Source of the DNA: Datisca glomerata
Taxonomy: Eukaryota; Streptophyta; Magnoliopsida; Cucurbitales; Datiscaceae
Assembly (NCBI GenBank): GCA_003255025.1
Contig: QANY01012022.1
Span: 1 to 64,000, forward strand
DNA length: 64,000 nucleotides
Direction: 5' to 3'
Under the pieces are notes generated by a model. It was not told the DNA's origin, ran no database searches, and saw only the letters and a program-made list of their open reading frames with translations. Shown here piece by piece: positions 1 to 10,251 of this stretch. Position 1 is the stretch's first letter, and the number at the start of each line of letters is the position of its first letter. The translations under genes were made by a program, and so were the position numbers.

Positions 1-360
1 TCATTTCATCGTTGTATTCAGCTTTTTGGAGATTCGTTGATCCCACCGCTGCCTTCGTCAGATTGTCACCGTCACCGCCTATCCTTCTACCCTGTGAGTT
101 CTTCCTCTATTTTTCTCTTTGTTTTCTCTCCTTCTCTTTGTTCTCTCTCACTCTCTCTCCCATTTTCTCCCTCGCTTTCTTTCACTTTCTTGAGTTCTCT
201 CTTTGACTCTCTGCTTCGTCTCTCTCATCCTCTGTTTATCTTTGTTCTCTCTCTCACTCCATTCTCTTTACTTCTCTCCTTTCTCTCTTCATTGATTATT
301 TCTATTTCCTCTTTGTTTATTATGTACATGAATAAAAAATTGCTGGTGAGTTTGTGATCT
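1..360. repeat. CT-rich low-complexity tract
   Basis: Pyrimidine-rich stretch made of short CTCT and TTCT runs, strongest from about 90 to 300. The first 105 bases are more complex and are followed by a splice-donor-like CTGTGAGT. This resembles a plant 5' untranslated exon or the pyrimidine-rich leader inside a Gypsy LTR (compare 51590-51660). Open frames here encode only Ser/Leu/Phe-rich low-complexity sequence, so I do not call a protein. Confidence 0.5.
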
Positions 361-1163
361 AAAACATGTAGTGGTTATTATGAAAAGTTGATTGTTAAGA
401 ATGATAATTGTATGGCACATGCAAGTATATACTACATGGTGTTGAAGGTCAAAGTCCTTCATGTATTTTAGAAAATGATTAAAACTTCCATCTTGTGATG
501 AATATTCATAATTTACTACTTTTACATCTCCTTCTTACTTTTTTCGTCGGGCCTTTATGGTTAATGGATGCTTCTATAGAGGCTTATGAAATTTCATCAT
601 TTTTACCCCAAATTCTATCATTTACCAGTTACTATAATATCATAAAAGTTATTTAAAGCATTTCCGATCATTATATCATAGAAAGAAGACCTCAATGCAT
701 CTTCGCACATAGATACTAACAGGATTGCATTAGAGCCGCTAACCTTCTTGCAGGGAAGGTTGCACTTGAGCCGCTAACTCTCTCTATCTTTGCGCATAAA
801 TAGTCAACGCATTTAGATGTTGGTCATTTGACAATTGAGCTCTTTGCATCTTTTCAACACTAGCCTTTCCTTTGGTGACGGTAAAAATATCTTGCAACCT
901 AGCCATTTTTTGTCCAGCTTAATAATCTCTCTTGATAGCTCTTTTTCTTGGTCATCCATGATTCTAGATTTAGAGCGTGGTGAGTTTCCTTTTTAATTTT
1001 TTTTAAATTTTTTAAGGATTACTTTATTAATTAATCAAATGATATAAATAAGTGTATGCATAAAGGAAGACGATGAATGGTGAAATGAAAGAAAGTACAA
1101 TGCATGAAGAATGAAAGAAACAGCATTGAATTAATGTATGACTAAATGAACCTAGAAATGTAT
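361..1163. other. AT-rich intergenic stretch, no gene seen
   Basis: No domain or long frame is visible. An 11-base word GAGCCGCTAAC occurs twice about 40 bases apart (near 734 and 770). Otherwise it is unremarkable AT-rich DNA. Confidence 0.4.
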
Positions 1164-1290
1164 GAAGTAAAGAATGAACCTATGATGCATGAACTAAAGG
1201 ATAAACCTTCAATGCATGAAGGAAAGAATAAACTTATGACACATGAAAGCGAGAATTATATACAAATCATGAATCTAAAGGATGTCAATG
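1164..1290 (+). repeat. 27-bp tandem repeat, 4-5 units
   Basis: Units begin at 1164, 1191, 1218, 1245 and 1271, giving periods of 27, 27, 27 and 26 bases. The shared pattern is GAA..AAAG.AT.AAC followed by TAT-like bases and CAT. Units differ at several positions, so the array is old. Looser copies may extend back to about 1075. Confidence 0.7.
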
Positions 1291-1660
1291 GATGATGAAG
1301 TTCACGGGGTATTTTTGACATTGTTACCTTGCAATGCAATAAATAAAAATACTTAGCTGATTATTTTTAAATTTGTTTCAAAAAGAAAACAACTAAATCT
1401 TTATATTGAATGAAGAGATAGTAGAAGTAAAGATAAAATTAAAGTAACCAAATACTGATGTAATAAATCAAGGTAATAAAGTCTTTCATTTTAAAACAAC
1501 CATAACGTAACATTCTATTGTAGCGTTCTAATATTACCAAAACCAAATCTCTATGTATTACCATTAAAAAACTAAATGAATATTTCCCATCTAGATGAAT
1601 GGGAAATGCTCTTGCTTCTAGTATTGTAGCATCCTCAGTCAGTATCTCAGATTTCCTAGT
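1291..1660. other. AT-rich stretch, no gene seen
   Basis: No recognisable domain. A 74-codon minus-strand frame (1439-1663) matches nothing I know and has no supporting context. Confidence 0.4.
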
Positions 1661-1850
1661 CACTACAAGAAATATGACATTCTACAAGAGGTGGATATTC
1701 ATATGAAAAGTAATCCACAGGGATCATGCGACACCTATAACAGCCCCTCATATTAAAAGTTCACTTTTTAAATGATTTTTTGACTCTAGTACAACGTTGT
1801 TTAACAGGGTTTTCGAACCCCTGTTGAATGTATTCAACATGTATTTTTAA
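1661..1850 (+). mobile_element. CACTA-like left terminus
   Basis: CACTACAAGAAATATG at 1661 matches the conserved CACTACAAGAAA start of plant CACTA (En/Spm) transposons. The next about 180 bases contain short inverted words (for example AACAGGGTTTTCGAACCCCTGTT near 1803-1825), as expected of a subterminal region. No reverse-complement right end (CTTGTAGTG) was found nearby, so the element is incomplete or the end is a relic. No transposase is visible. Confidence 0.5.
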
Positions 1851-3219
1851 TACTTGTGAATTAACATTCACATGTATTTTATATCCTATAAAGTGAGATA
1901 TCATAAGATTCATTGTTATAGTTGAGTATTCATATCAAACACTTTCAAAAAAATAATTTTATGTAACATAGAGAACATCAATATAATAATTGACAACATT
2001 AACATTTAATCATTTCAACAAAATTTTACATTATTCATTTGATCAACTTACAAATAAATCTAACTTGAAAACTAACTAACTTATTCTTAAAATATACAAG
2101 TAAACTTGTTCCAATAAATGAAAAATATAAAAAATGAAATTTTGAGTCAAAAAAATGAAAAATGAAGGACCTAAGTTGAATGGTAGTGTTTCACAACAAG
2201 GTATGCAGTGCCTTCAGACCTTCCCAATGTCGAAGGAAAACACCATGAACAGTTGTTAGTTGGTGAATATAGGAAACAAACAGATCTCCAAGCCCACTAC
2301 TCTCTTCGATTCCCTGTAGAATAAGTTTAAAGACTTTAAGCCAGCATAAAAAAAAGGCCAAGGCTATTTGTATCAATTTTGAAAAGCTACAAAAACCATA
2401 AACATAAAACCAAACCTATCCCACATTTAATATCTTATTATCAACTAGTCCTAATCAAGGTCTTCAGATGCTAACCTCTTTTTCCAAGTGCTTTAGAGCC
2501 AAAAGAGGAAAATAACGTCATGACAATTGATATTCAACTTGTCAAACAAAATTCATTACCAAGGACAAGGAAAAATGGATATAAAGAGTGTACCTGGTGG
2601 GGAAGCATTACAAATTTTACACTGAAAAGAAAATTTAAATCTAAGACAAATGTTAATTCTAGGACACAATCATAAAGAGAGAAAAGAAAGCTCAACTCTA
2701 GGAATGTTAAATAAGTTAAATTCCACATGTGCACTAGAAGAATAATTATGGAAGAAACAATTGCATAACCAGTCACCATTTCACCATCCTTCATGAAAAT
2801 TTGACGGTAAAAGAATCAAATTCTTGTAATTACAGTCACCAGAGCACCCTGACTTAGCAAATAACAATATTTGATCAAAACAATGCAAAATGGAAGGTTA
2901 AGCTTTTGATCTTCTAAGAGATGATGAACAAACACTTGGTATGAACGCAAAGAAACACTAAGTTTCACTGTCAAAACTTACAAACATTGGTAGAATCTCA
3001 CTAATGCACCAAAGATCAGTTTCTTATAAAAAACAACCACATTAATGCACCAGAGATTAGTCTCTAAAGACGATACTGGAAAAAAATCCTTAGTCCATTA
3101 GACAAAAAATCCCCGAAAGGAGGGGTAGTTGTATTAGATCTGCGTACGATCAAATTCAAAGAGAGAGTTTCCTTCAAAACACTGTAAAATAAGCCATATA
3201 AATTAACTTAGTCAAGAAT
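1851..3219. other. Unassigned DNA between two CACTA-like ends
   Basis: AT-rich with no recognised domain. On the minus strand, a polypyrimidine-CAG acceptor near 2318-2325 precedes about 38 open codons down to the stop near 2191. This could be a captured exon of a host gene, as CACTA elements often carry gene fragments, but I do not recognise the protein. A longer minus frame at 2534-2794 is hydrophobic and unsupported. Confidence 0.3.
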
Positions 3220-3235
3220 CACTACAAGAAATATG
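3220..3235 (+). mobile_element. Second CACTA-like terminus
   Basis: The same 16 bases as at 1661 (CACTACAAGAAATATG), in the same orientation, so it is a second left-type end rather than the partner right end. It directly abuts the end of a gag-like minus-strand reading frame. Confidence 0.45.
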
Positions 3236-3236
3236 T

Positions 3237-3560
3237 GATTCAATGACTTTTGACCACTTAATGCACATTCGTCTTTCCCATTATATTTACAGAAGATTAG
3301 AGGCACATAGTCTGCCGGGTATGGCCTCATCGCCAACTCAGATGGGTAAGAAGGATGGAAGTCCACTATTGTCTCACTCAAGGTTGCCTTGAGCCTCACC
3401 ATCTCAACCATTTTTTACAACATCTCCTTGGTGATAAAAGAGCCAGGGTCAGTGTCATCGACCGGGTCATCATGCGCTGGCATAGTATGTGCAATGGTTG
3501 TCGGTAGGATGATGACGTTTGTGGGGTTGCTTAAGTGACCCACATTCTGGTCACTGTTCG
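3237..3560 (-). pseudogene. Gag-like retroelement fragment
   Basis: On the minus strand a frame runs from about 3560 to 3237 with one stop near 3412. Its centre reads like the segment before the capsid region of plant Gypsy Gag proteins: a Met-Ala-rich pair of helices, then RPYPADYVPL and FCKYNGK, similar in layout to the 'PYP-(x)n-PxF-KF-G' stretch of that family. It ends at the CACTA-like terminus at 3220-3235. No zinc knuckle or pol domain is attached. Assignment rests on motif memory only. Confidence 0.35.
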
Positions 3561-4250
3561 CCTCCCGAACCTAGACAAACCACAAGGATGTGTAGATAGG
3601 ATAGGTCTGTCAGGCCTTACTCAACCGAAATTAATAACTTCAGCAGGCCAGTAAGGTTTCAATATGGGAGAGAATGTTTTAAATAATGAAAAAACAATGT
3701 AAAGTGAATTTACTTGTCCTACACTAAAATATGGAGGACCATAATTTTATTATAGCAATGGCCATAAGAAGTACGTAACCTATACATTGTATTAAGTCAA
3801 ATATTTCTATTACAGTTTTTGGATTCAATTCAAACATTTCAGTTATAGTCTCTCTGTCTCTTCTTTCATTTGATAAATCCTCACAGTTTAGTGTCTAAAT
3901 TATTCTTCTTGAAATGACCTCACGTTCTATGGTTCAATGTGATAGAGTTTGAGTTTTTATTTAGTTTACCGCAGTAGCACCGTGGTGCAGGAGCTGTACA
4001 AGTGCTACCATTTTATGATGGGAGATAGACATTGATGACATCTAGCACCTTCATAAAGTGAGGGGCGAATCTCTTTTAAGAAGATTGTCTGCTAGACGAG
4101 CATCGATAATGAGTTAAATTGTAACGATTTTTTCCCGTTGTAATATGTCAAGTTGTAATGTTCAATTTCCTGCTCTATACATTATTATTTCACTATTTTG
4201 TGTAACAATCTTAAAATATATGCGTTTCCAAAGACAAACAAGGTGTTGGA
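3561..4250. other. No gene seen
   Basis: AT-rich sequence with no long frame, no LTR ends and no tandem structure that I can support. Confidence 0.4.
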
Positions 4251-4294
4251 TTATATTGTCTTTTCGTATTACTTTTCAATGTTAGATTGATTTT

Positions 4295-4356
4295 CTGGGA
4301 ATTATATTACATTTACTTCCGAAAATTATATTACATTTACCTTCCAGAAAATAGAG
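4295..4356 (+). repeat. Left part of degenerate ~27-bp tandem array
   Basis: Two units share AATTATATTACATTTAC (4300-4316 and 4324-4340), each followed by a CTTCC word. The same kind of unit (TTTCT.GAAATTA..TTTCTTCCT) resumes on the far side of the LINE-like insertion at 5096-5310. The array was therefore interrupted by that insertion. Confidence 0.5.
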
Positions 4357-5095
4357 TTTGTAGCGAAGCAAAATAAACTCTCTCTCCTCTCGCCCCTTCT
4401 TTCTCTCACTCAAAACCCTAGCCACCATTTTTGCTGGCCGTCTGTCATGGGGAGAGCTCCATTGCTCTCCCCGTGTGACTCTCTTTTCCTTTTTATCGTT
4501 GTTTTCTTCTTCCCATCCTTTTTTTCTGCTTCGTTGCTACCTCTCTCTCTACTTTCCCCTATTTTCCTTCCCCTCTTCGCCCTTCTCTGCTTCCCTCTCG
4601 TCTTTTGTTTTTCTCTGTCTTTTGGGTCAATCCTCTGCGGTTCCCGGAGGGGGTCTTCCCTTTTGGAATTTTTTTATGTTTATCGGATGTGTAGACTTTG
4701 GTCCACCAGATCTCTAGCTGTGATGGTTTTCTTCTTTTCAAATTTGGCTTTTGTGGAGCTTGTGAGGCCTATTTTGAGTGCATTACAGCCGAGGTTCCTA
4801 GAGCTATTCGAGATTGTTTTGTTCTTCATGCAGATATGCTTGTGAAATGCTAGGTCGCCAAGCCAGGTGTGGATCGTGGAGGACTTGAATGAGCCAATTA
4901 TGTTCTATATTTGTGTGTCATTTATGCACATGATTCCCTCTCAGACTTAATTATGTGTTTAGTGGTCTTATCTGATACTTGTATTAGCATATTTGTATTT
5001 AGATTTGATAGTTTATTTTAGATTCTGGAATGCTTGTATCATTTCGTTATTGTTTATTGAAATGCCATTTTTTCTTTTCAAAAACAAAAAAAAAA
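4357..5095 (+). mobile_element. LINE-like or retroposed element, poly-A tailed
   Basis: Starts after CTTCCAGAAAATAGA (4341-4355) and ends in an A-rich tail (5080-5095). It is followed by CTTCCAAAAATAATA (5096-5110), a plausible imperfect target-site duplication of about 15 bases. The 5' part has a CT-rich leader, AAAACCCTAGCC and an ATG at 4447 opening 132 codons of low-complexity Leu/Phe/Ser-rich protein. The 3' part before the tail is T-rich. A poly-A tail plus long variable target duplication fits L1-type retrotransposition. No reverse transcriptase remains, so this is either an internally deleted LINE or a processed transcript mobilised by one. Confidence 0.5.
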
Positions 5096-5310
5096 CTTCC
5101 AAAAATAATAAAACATTTATTTTCTGGAAATTACACTTACAATTCTACCTCTTAATTTCTGAAAATTACAATTTTGCCTAAATTTCTAACAAAAATATAT
5201 ATTTTTTCCTTTAAGTTTCTAGGAATTATGTTTCTTCCTCTAAATTCCTAGAAATTGATTTCTTCCTATGTATTTATGGAATTTATATTTTCCCTTAGTT
5301 CTTGAAGTTT
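5096..5310 (+). repeat. Right part of degenerate ~27-35 bp tandem array
   Basis: Repeated words of the form AATTTCT(A/G)GAAATTA followed by TTCTTCCTC recur at roughly 5120, 5152, 5212 and 5243. Together with 4295-4356 they form one old array split by the poly-A-tailed insertion. Confidence 0.5.
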
Positions 5311-5361
5311 TATACCAATGGAACCTAGTCAATAATTTTTTTTTTATTTATTACTCTTATT

Positions 5362-5580
5362 GTGAACCTTTCAGAAATAGAAAACACTACAAATTTTATG
5401 GCACCAGCTGTTGTGTCCCCGACTATGGCTCAACTGGCTACCCTGATTGGGACTTTAGGGGCTACCCCAATGGTACAAATTTGGATTCCTATGAAGCATG
5501 GTGAAAAACCAAAGATATTCGTTGGGCTGAATTTATTTGATGCTTGGAAGCATTCTGATTCGAATATTTATAAGTATTTA
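5362..5580 (+). pseudogene. Copia gag N-terminus fragment
   Basis: Plus-strand frame from ATG 5362. It holds a Ser/Thr/Ala-rich start, PMVQ, then MKHGEKPKIFVGLNLFDAWK, which matches the 'HGEKPExFxGxxFxxW' signature at the start of Gag in many plant Ty1/Copia elements. After about 55 codons the similarity ends, and the frame runs into the inverted LTR remnant at 5581-5639. It lies on the opposite strand to the element that follows, so it belongs to a different insertion. Confidence 0.55.
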
Positions 5581-5639
5581 GGATTAACTAAGTACTTATA
5601 AATAGTTATCACACCCAGTTTGTGGACCCGACTCCAACA
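5581..5639 (-). repeat. 3' LTR remnant (first 59 bp)
   Basis: Read on the minus strand it starts TGTTGGAGTCGGGTCC and aligns throughout with the start of the 5' LTR at 11965 (TGTTAGAATTGTGTTT). It shares TATTT, AGTA and TTAGTTA words, with many transitions. Similarity stops at about 5581, so the rest of this LTR was lost. A purine-rich tract (5640-5652 complement) precedes it. Confidence 0.65.
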
Positions 5640-5653
5640 ATCTTCTACTTGAA

Positions 5654-6166
5654 CTAAAGTAGGCGTGTACAATCTCGTATCCTCATGCCCTCTAGATGAC
5701 CATCAAAGATTTTACCGCTTAAAGTTTTTGTGAATGGATCTGCTAGGTTGTTGACCGTCAATATGTGTGTTACTACAACATCTTCATGCTGAAAAATCTC
5801 TCTTATGAGGTGATACTTACACTCTATTTGTTTGGATCTTTTGTGGCTTTTCCGTTCTTTCGATTTTGCTACAGTCCCACTGTTATCATAGTAAAGTGTC
5901 ATGGATTTTTCATTTTTTGGAATGACTCCCAAAGTCTTTAGGAACTTTCTAAACCAAATAGTCTCCTTTGCAGCTTCACAAAATGCCACATACTTAGTTT
6001 CCATGATAGAATCAGCAATGCAATAGTGCTTCATACTTCTCCATAATACTGCTCCACCGTTTAAGATGAAGACCAATCCTGAAGATGACCTCCTCAAATC
6101 CTTCTCTACTTGGAAATCAGAGTCAGTATAAACCACAATATTCAAGCCATTACTTGAATACAACAA
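5654..6166 (-). pseudogene. Copia RNase H domain
   Basis: Intact 170-codon frame covering the RNase H of a Copia polyprotein. TDSDFQ carries the first catalytic Asp, ETKYVAFCEAAKE the Glu region and YYDNSGTVAKSK the next Asp. It continues into SHKRSKQIECKYHLIRE, and near the end LADPFTKTLSG, the usual C-terminal signature of Copia Pol. It would cleave the RNA strand of RNA/DNA hybrids during reverse transcription. It is the longest open piece of this element, but upstream domains are broken. Confidence 0.85.
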
Positions 6167-6189
6167 GCATATAGTTCCTTATTCTCCTA

Positions 6190-6700
6190 AGATACTTGAA
6201 GATATGCTTGACAACATTTCAATACTCGAGTTTAGGATTAGATTAGAAATGACTCACCACGCCCACGACGTAGTAAATATCAGGCCTAATGTAAAGTATT
6301 GCATGCATGAGACTTCCTACAATTGAGGCATAGGAAATCTTTGTGATGTCTTTCTCTTGTTGAGGAGTCTTGGCAAACTGTTCCTTGGATAGGCTGACTC
6401 CATGTATGAAGGGAAGACACATCTTCTTGAAGTCTTACATACTGAAGCAGTCCATCACCTTATCAATATAAGATGTTTGAGAGTGTATCAATTATATGTT
6501 TTTCCTGTCTCGAAAGAACTGAATACATAAAACAAAGAGAGCTTATCCAAGATCCTTCATATTAAATTGATTTGCAAGCTAAATCTTGACATCAGCAAAT
6601 TTTTCTACATCATTCCAAATGAGTAGAATATCATCCATGTCATCAAGGAATCTCCATAAAACATGTACTTGGCAGGTTATCTCAAAACCTTCCCACTAAG
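6190..6700 (-). pseudogene. Copia reverse transcriptase remnant
   Basis: On the minus strand, 6650-6600 encodes a decayed palm motif (an MDDILL-like stretch where YVDDILL is expected). About 6430-6240 gives the PYASIVGSLMHA... region and a degraded 'RPDIYYVVGVVSHF' stretch typical of the RT-RNase H connection. Frames shift several times, so no long open frame remains. Called from order and motifs between integrase and RNase H. Confidence 0.6.
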
Positions 6701-6839
6701 TCGAGGCTCCGGCCCCTGTTGTGGCTCTTCCATTATTGAATCGAGAACAGGTCTTGATTAGAGAGTCGGTGTCCTCTCACTTAATAATTCCTCTAGCACA
6801 AGTATGCTTCTCGACTTCACACTTCTTATATATTCTTCC

Positions 6840-7250
6840 TCAAGAAAAATGTGCATTTGTCCTAACGAATGTTTTCTTGTCGGTCAGACTATAAAAGATG
6901 TATCCCTTCATTCTTTTGGGATATCCTACAAACATGCATAATTCTGATCGGCTAGCCAAGTTTCATGTCTTCGGTCTCAGTACATGTGTCGGGCATCTCC
7001 ATATCCTAAGGTGGCTTATGGATGACTTTTGTCCACTCCATCTTTCAAATGGCATGCTAGGCACCGTCTTTGACGGAACTTGGTTCAGAATGTAGACTAC
7101 TGTTTCCAAGACATATCCTTAGAATGAATTTGGGAGGGATGAGTAACTCATTATGGGTGAATCCATATCAATTAAAGTTTGATTCATTCTCTCTGACACA
7201 CCATTTTATTTTGGAGTGCCAGGTGTTGTAAGCTGAGAAAGAATACCTTC
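6840..7250 (-). pseudogene. Copia integrase C-terminal remnant
   Basis: Fragments of the 'GYPKxTRGxxFYxxxxxKVFVSxNxxFLEE' segment can be read on the minus strand around 6935-6840. Just before it come remnants of the 'TPxExWxGxKPSLxHxRxWGC' segment (7130-6960). Both are standard post-core blocks of Copia integrase. Frameshifts prevent a continuous frame. Confidence 0.5.
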
Positions 7251-7254
7251 TTCC

Positions 7255-7635
7255 TTAAGAAAGTCTTCGAAATCTCCTAGCAAGTACTCTCCACCATGAT
7301 CGAAATCTCATAGCCTTGTACTCTTTGAACTTTTTAAAGGTTTCAGACTTTTGGCACATTTTATAATCATGTCTAAAATGTGAGTATTCATCATTGAAGG
7401 TTACAAAATATTCGTAACCTCCTCTTGCTTGGATATTCAATGGCACATATACATCACTATGTTCGAGTTCGAGGCATTGAATGACTCTTTCACTCTTCGC
7501 TAAAAAAGGTCTCTTGGTCAGTTTTTCTTTTATGCAAAATTGACATGTGGGTTGGGATCCCACATATAAAGTTTGCAATGGACCAAGATGTAAATGGAAA
7601 AAGTAGGTTAGATCGATTGAGTCAGACTTCAACAT
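7255..7635 (-). pseudogene. Copia integrase core, N-terminal part
   Basis: Minus-strand frame of 126 codons. CQFCIKEKLTKRPF matches the end of the HHCC zinc domain, and LEHSDVYVPLNIQARGGYEY contains the first catalytic Asp. FVTFNDEYSHF stands where FVTFIDDYSRY is normal, so the element is mutated there. The frame then drifts near the second Asp region (MRFRSWWRV in place of an SDxGGEY-like motif). Confidence 0.75.
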
Positions 7636-7743
7636 TTTTATATCCTTTTATAAATCACTATTTACTTCACGTCACATGTCATTGGAACTATTGGTTTTAC
7701 ATAGAATATATTATTTATCAAATGTGCAGTAGTGATCAAGCAA

Positions 7744-8035
7744 TTATTTCTGAAAAATAGCAATATCATCATCAATGAAATTTAAAGAAAATCTTTGCTC
7801 AATCAAACCAGCTACTAAAATAAGGTTCTCCCCAAAAATCAGGATATAATAAAAATCTCGTAAAACTATAAAACTGTTATCAAATGAAAATTTACTAGTT
7901 CCAACTGATACAGCCGATACTAATGTTCCATTTCCCAAGCAGAAGCTGAACTCACCCTCATCATTGCCACCGGTTTCCCTGAACCCCTACTGGGAACAAT
8001 AGATATGGTTAGTAGTTGCAGAGTCTAGAATCCTC
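7744..8035 (-). pseudogene. Copia protease region remnant
   Basis: Minus-strand reading. ILDSATTNHIYCS (about 8030-7990) corresponds to the 'LDSGATxHIC' active site, with the Gly after Ser missing. The frame 7938-7744 then continues with MGNGTLVSAVSVGTSKF and the 'VLRDxYYxP' block that follows the protease. A frameshift separates the two parts. Confidence 0.65.
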
Positions 8036-8199
8036 GAAAAAGTAGAGTAAGCCAGAAAACAGACCTTAGTAAAAAGTAACATACCTTTGGATTTCAACTC
8101 TTTGAGATAATCCGAGCAGTTACGTTTCCAATGGGCAACGGCTCCACAATAATGACACTTGTCTTTCTTATCTACTTTTGTAGTTTCCTTGCCTTTCAC
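7987..8199 (-). pseudogene. Copia zinc knuckle and protease start
   Basis: Minus-strand frame containing KDKCHYCGAVAHWKRNC, a complete CX2CX4HX4C zinc knuckle of the nucleocapsid. It is preceded by a Lys-rich linker and followed by YLKELKSKGM and the protease entry. All four metal ligands are present. Confidence 0.8.
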
Positions 8200-8818
8200 A
8201 GCTTTTGAATTCTGCTTCTTGCCTTCTTTGGACCTCTGTAGTGTTTCTTTTTGGCGCCAGAGGTTGCAGGCTTACTTTCAGTAAAGTTTTCCTACGCAAG
8301 CTCTTGCCCTTCAGAAACAGGGTCTCAGCAGCTTGTAGTTCCTTCATCAACTCAGGAAGTAAGTTTCTCAACTTATTCATCAAAGAATAAAGTTTGAAGT
8401 TCTCAAAAGTATCAGGCAGAGTCTCAAAGATCATATCAACTTGTGTCTCGTCATCTACCTCAGCACCAATGATCTCCATCCCATTCAGATAACTAATGAT
8501 CACCATCATATGTTCTGTGACAAAAGTTCTAGGTTTCATCATGCAGTTCATGAAGTTTCGTACAACAACATTTTTGGCTTGACAACCCTAATCCCCAAAT
8601 ATTTTGGTGATGTTCAATATCATATCAACGACATTTTCCATGTTTTGATGTTGTTGTTGCAACATATTACTAACTGAATCCAAGATGTAACACCTAGTGA
8701 TTTCATCAGAGTGCAGCCAAGAAGCATAGACATTCTTTTTCTCTTGAGTCGATATAGCCATAGGCTCAAGTGGACAAGAGGTGGTGAGCATGAACTTGTT
8801 CTTTTCTACCATCAGCAT
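8168..8818 (-). pseudogene. Copia Gag (capsid-like) remnant
   Basis: Two frames. 8818-8588 begins with MAISTQEKKNVYASWLHSDE-like sequence, including the 'W..sDe..rcYIL.S' block of plant Copia Gag (UBN2-type). 8551-8168 continues with MDDETQVDMIFETLPDTF-like sequence and the 'NFNLYSLMNKLxxLxELMKELQxAE' block. A frameshift near 8580-8560 splits them. The protein would form the virus-like particle core. Confidence 0.75.
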
Positions 8819-10235
8819 GATATGAAGATTACGTTTTCAATCCACGTAATTTTCACTAGTAAGTTTGTTAGCATTTAAGATCTTTGAGAGTAAGGATAGT
8901 GACATGATTACTGAAAAAAATAAACAAAGTTGTGTAAATAAATACTCAATCATTTAGGAAAGTATGATGCATGATGCACATACTTAAATATTTAAAAATC
9001 CAATACAAAATATTTATTCCATGATGTTATGATCCACAATGATAGATTCTCTCAACTAAGGACAACACCCAAGCTACCTCTTATTTCATCCAGACTCATC
9101 TCGTTTGGTTAATGCTTTTCAAGATATCACTACAACTAGCTCAACCAATCACCAATGGTTTTGAACACCTTAACCCCATTGACGAGCTACTATGAGAGAT
9201 TCCAATATGCTTTGGTCTGAGTGTTTAATCATCGCATTGGCTTTAAAGGTTACTATGAACTAATAGTCCGTCTAGGGATGGTCCTGCTTGACCACTTCTT
9301 TTATAAGTTTTAGCTTCTCAAGCAATTCGATGACTCAAATTGACACGATTCCTAAGTTTCTCCCACTATAAATTTGGAAAAAAAACAAGTTTTCAAAATT
9401 ATAAACTTTTATAAAATTTAAGTCACAATTTAAAATTTATAACTTTTATAAAATCAACATTGTGTTTAAATTATAATTCATTATAAATTAAAATTAAAAT
9501 GATGCATATATATGCTATATGAAATATCCCTATTTCTATATGACATGTTATATGATGATAAGAGATTAATAATAAACCAACCATTCAAAATTAACCTCTT
9601 TATGACTCATTTCTAATTACAACGCATAAAAAAAATAATAAATAAAATATAATAATTTAAATACTAGTCTTAATTACATCTATAATTGTCTACTTCTCCT
9701 TCAGGAAGTCCCACCAATTTTAAAACTCTTTACAAAAGTCCACTCCCATTTTCAAAATTCAGATTTCAGTTTAAAATTAATTTTTCAATAACTTTTACTT
9801 TGATAAATAATATATAAAATAAATTTCAATTATTAAGTGTTGAAAAATTATCGAATTAAATAAAAATAATTTTTAGGGATTGAATTGGAAAAACCCTAAG
9901 GTTTTATAAACCCAAAAGTTTTCAAAACCTCAAGGTTTTCCAAACCCAAAAGTTTCTAAAATCCTAAAAGTTTCCTAAACCCAAAAGTTTCCAAACCCAA
10001 AGGTTTCCTAAACCATAATTAGGAAATCTACAACGGTGAGCACCAACGGAAAGTAGCGGCAAGTGGTGGAGGTGGCGAATGGCGGCAAACATCGCAGTGC
10101 GTGGCACACGATGTGACGAACAGTGCGGGGCACCGAGGTCGCATACTATGAATCTACCATTCAAAATATATTCCAATGTCACAACAACCATTGATACATA
10201 CTTATAATTACTGAATATGCACAATCAAGAACCCA
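8819..10235 (-). other. Copia 5' leader, non-coding
   Basis: Lies between primer site and gag on the minus strand. It is very AT-rich from 9360 to 9850, has a short tandem repeat at 9890-10012, and a GC-rich patch at 10028-10145. No convincing protein. Confidence 0.5.
9890..10012 (-). repeat. ~16-bp minisatellite in Copia leader
   Basis: About seven degenerate units of the form AAACCCAAAAGTTTCC(T) lie on the plus strand, with variants AAGGTTTTCC and AAGTTTTC. They are arranged in tandem with a 14-18 base spacing. Confidence 0.7.
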
Positions 10236-10250
10236 AGACTCTAATACCAA
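10236..10250 (-). promoter_or_regulatory. Primer binding site (tRNA-Met type)
   Basis: The minus strand reads TTGGTATTAGAGTC directly after the LTR end, against the usual plant tRNA-iMet complement TGGTATCAGAGC. It sits one base from the terminal CA of the 5' LTR, as expected for minus-strand priming. Confidence 0.7.
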
Positions 10251-10251
10251 T

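Noticed and set aside
37..357. 106-codon frame over the CT-rich tract
   Set aside because: Composition follows directly from CTCT repeats; Ser/Leu/Phe-only protein, no domain.
1164..1290. CRISPR-like regular repeat
   Set aside because: No unique spacers; a plain tandem repeat in plant DNA.
4410..4430. Telomere-like AAACCCTAG word
   Set aside because: Single occurrence, not a tandem TTTAGGG array; common in plant leaders.
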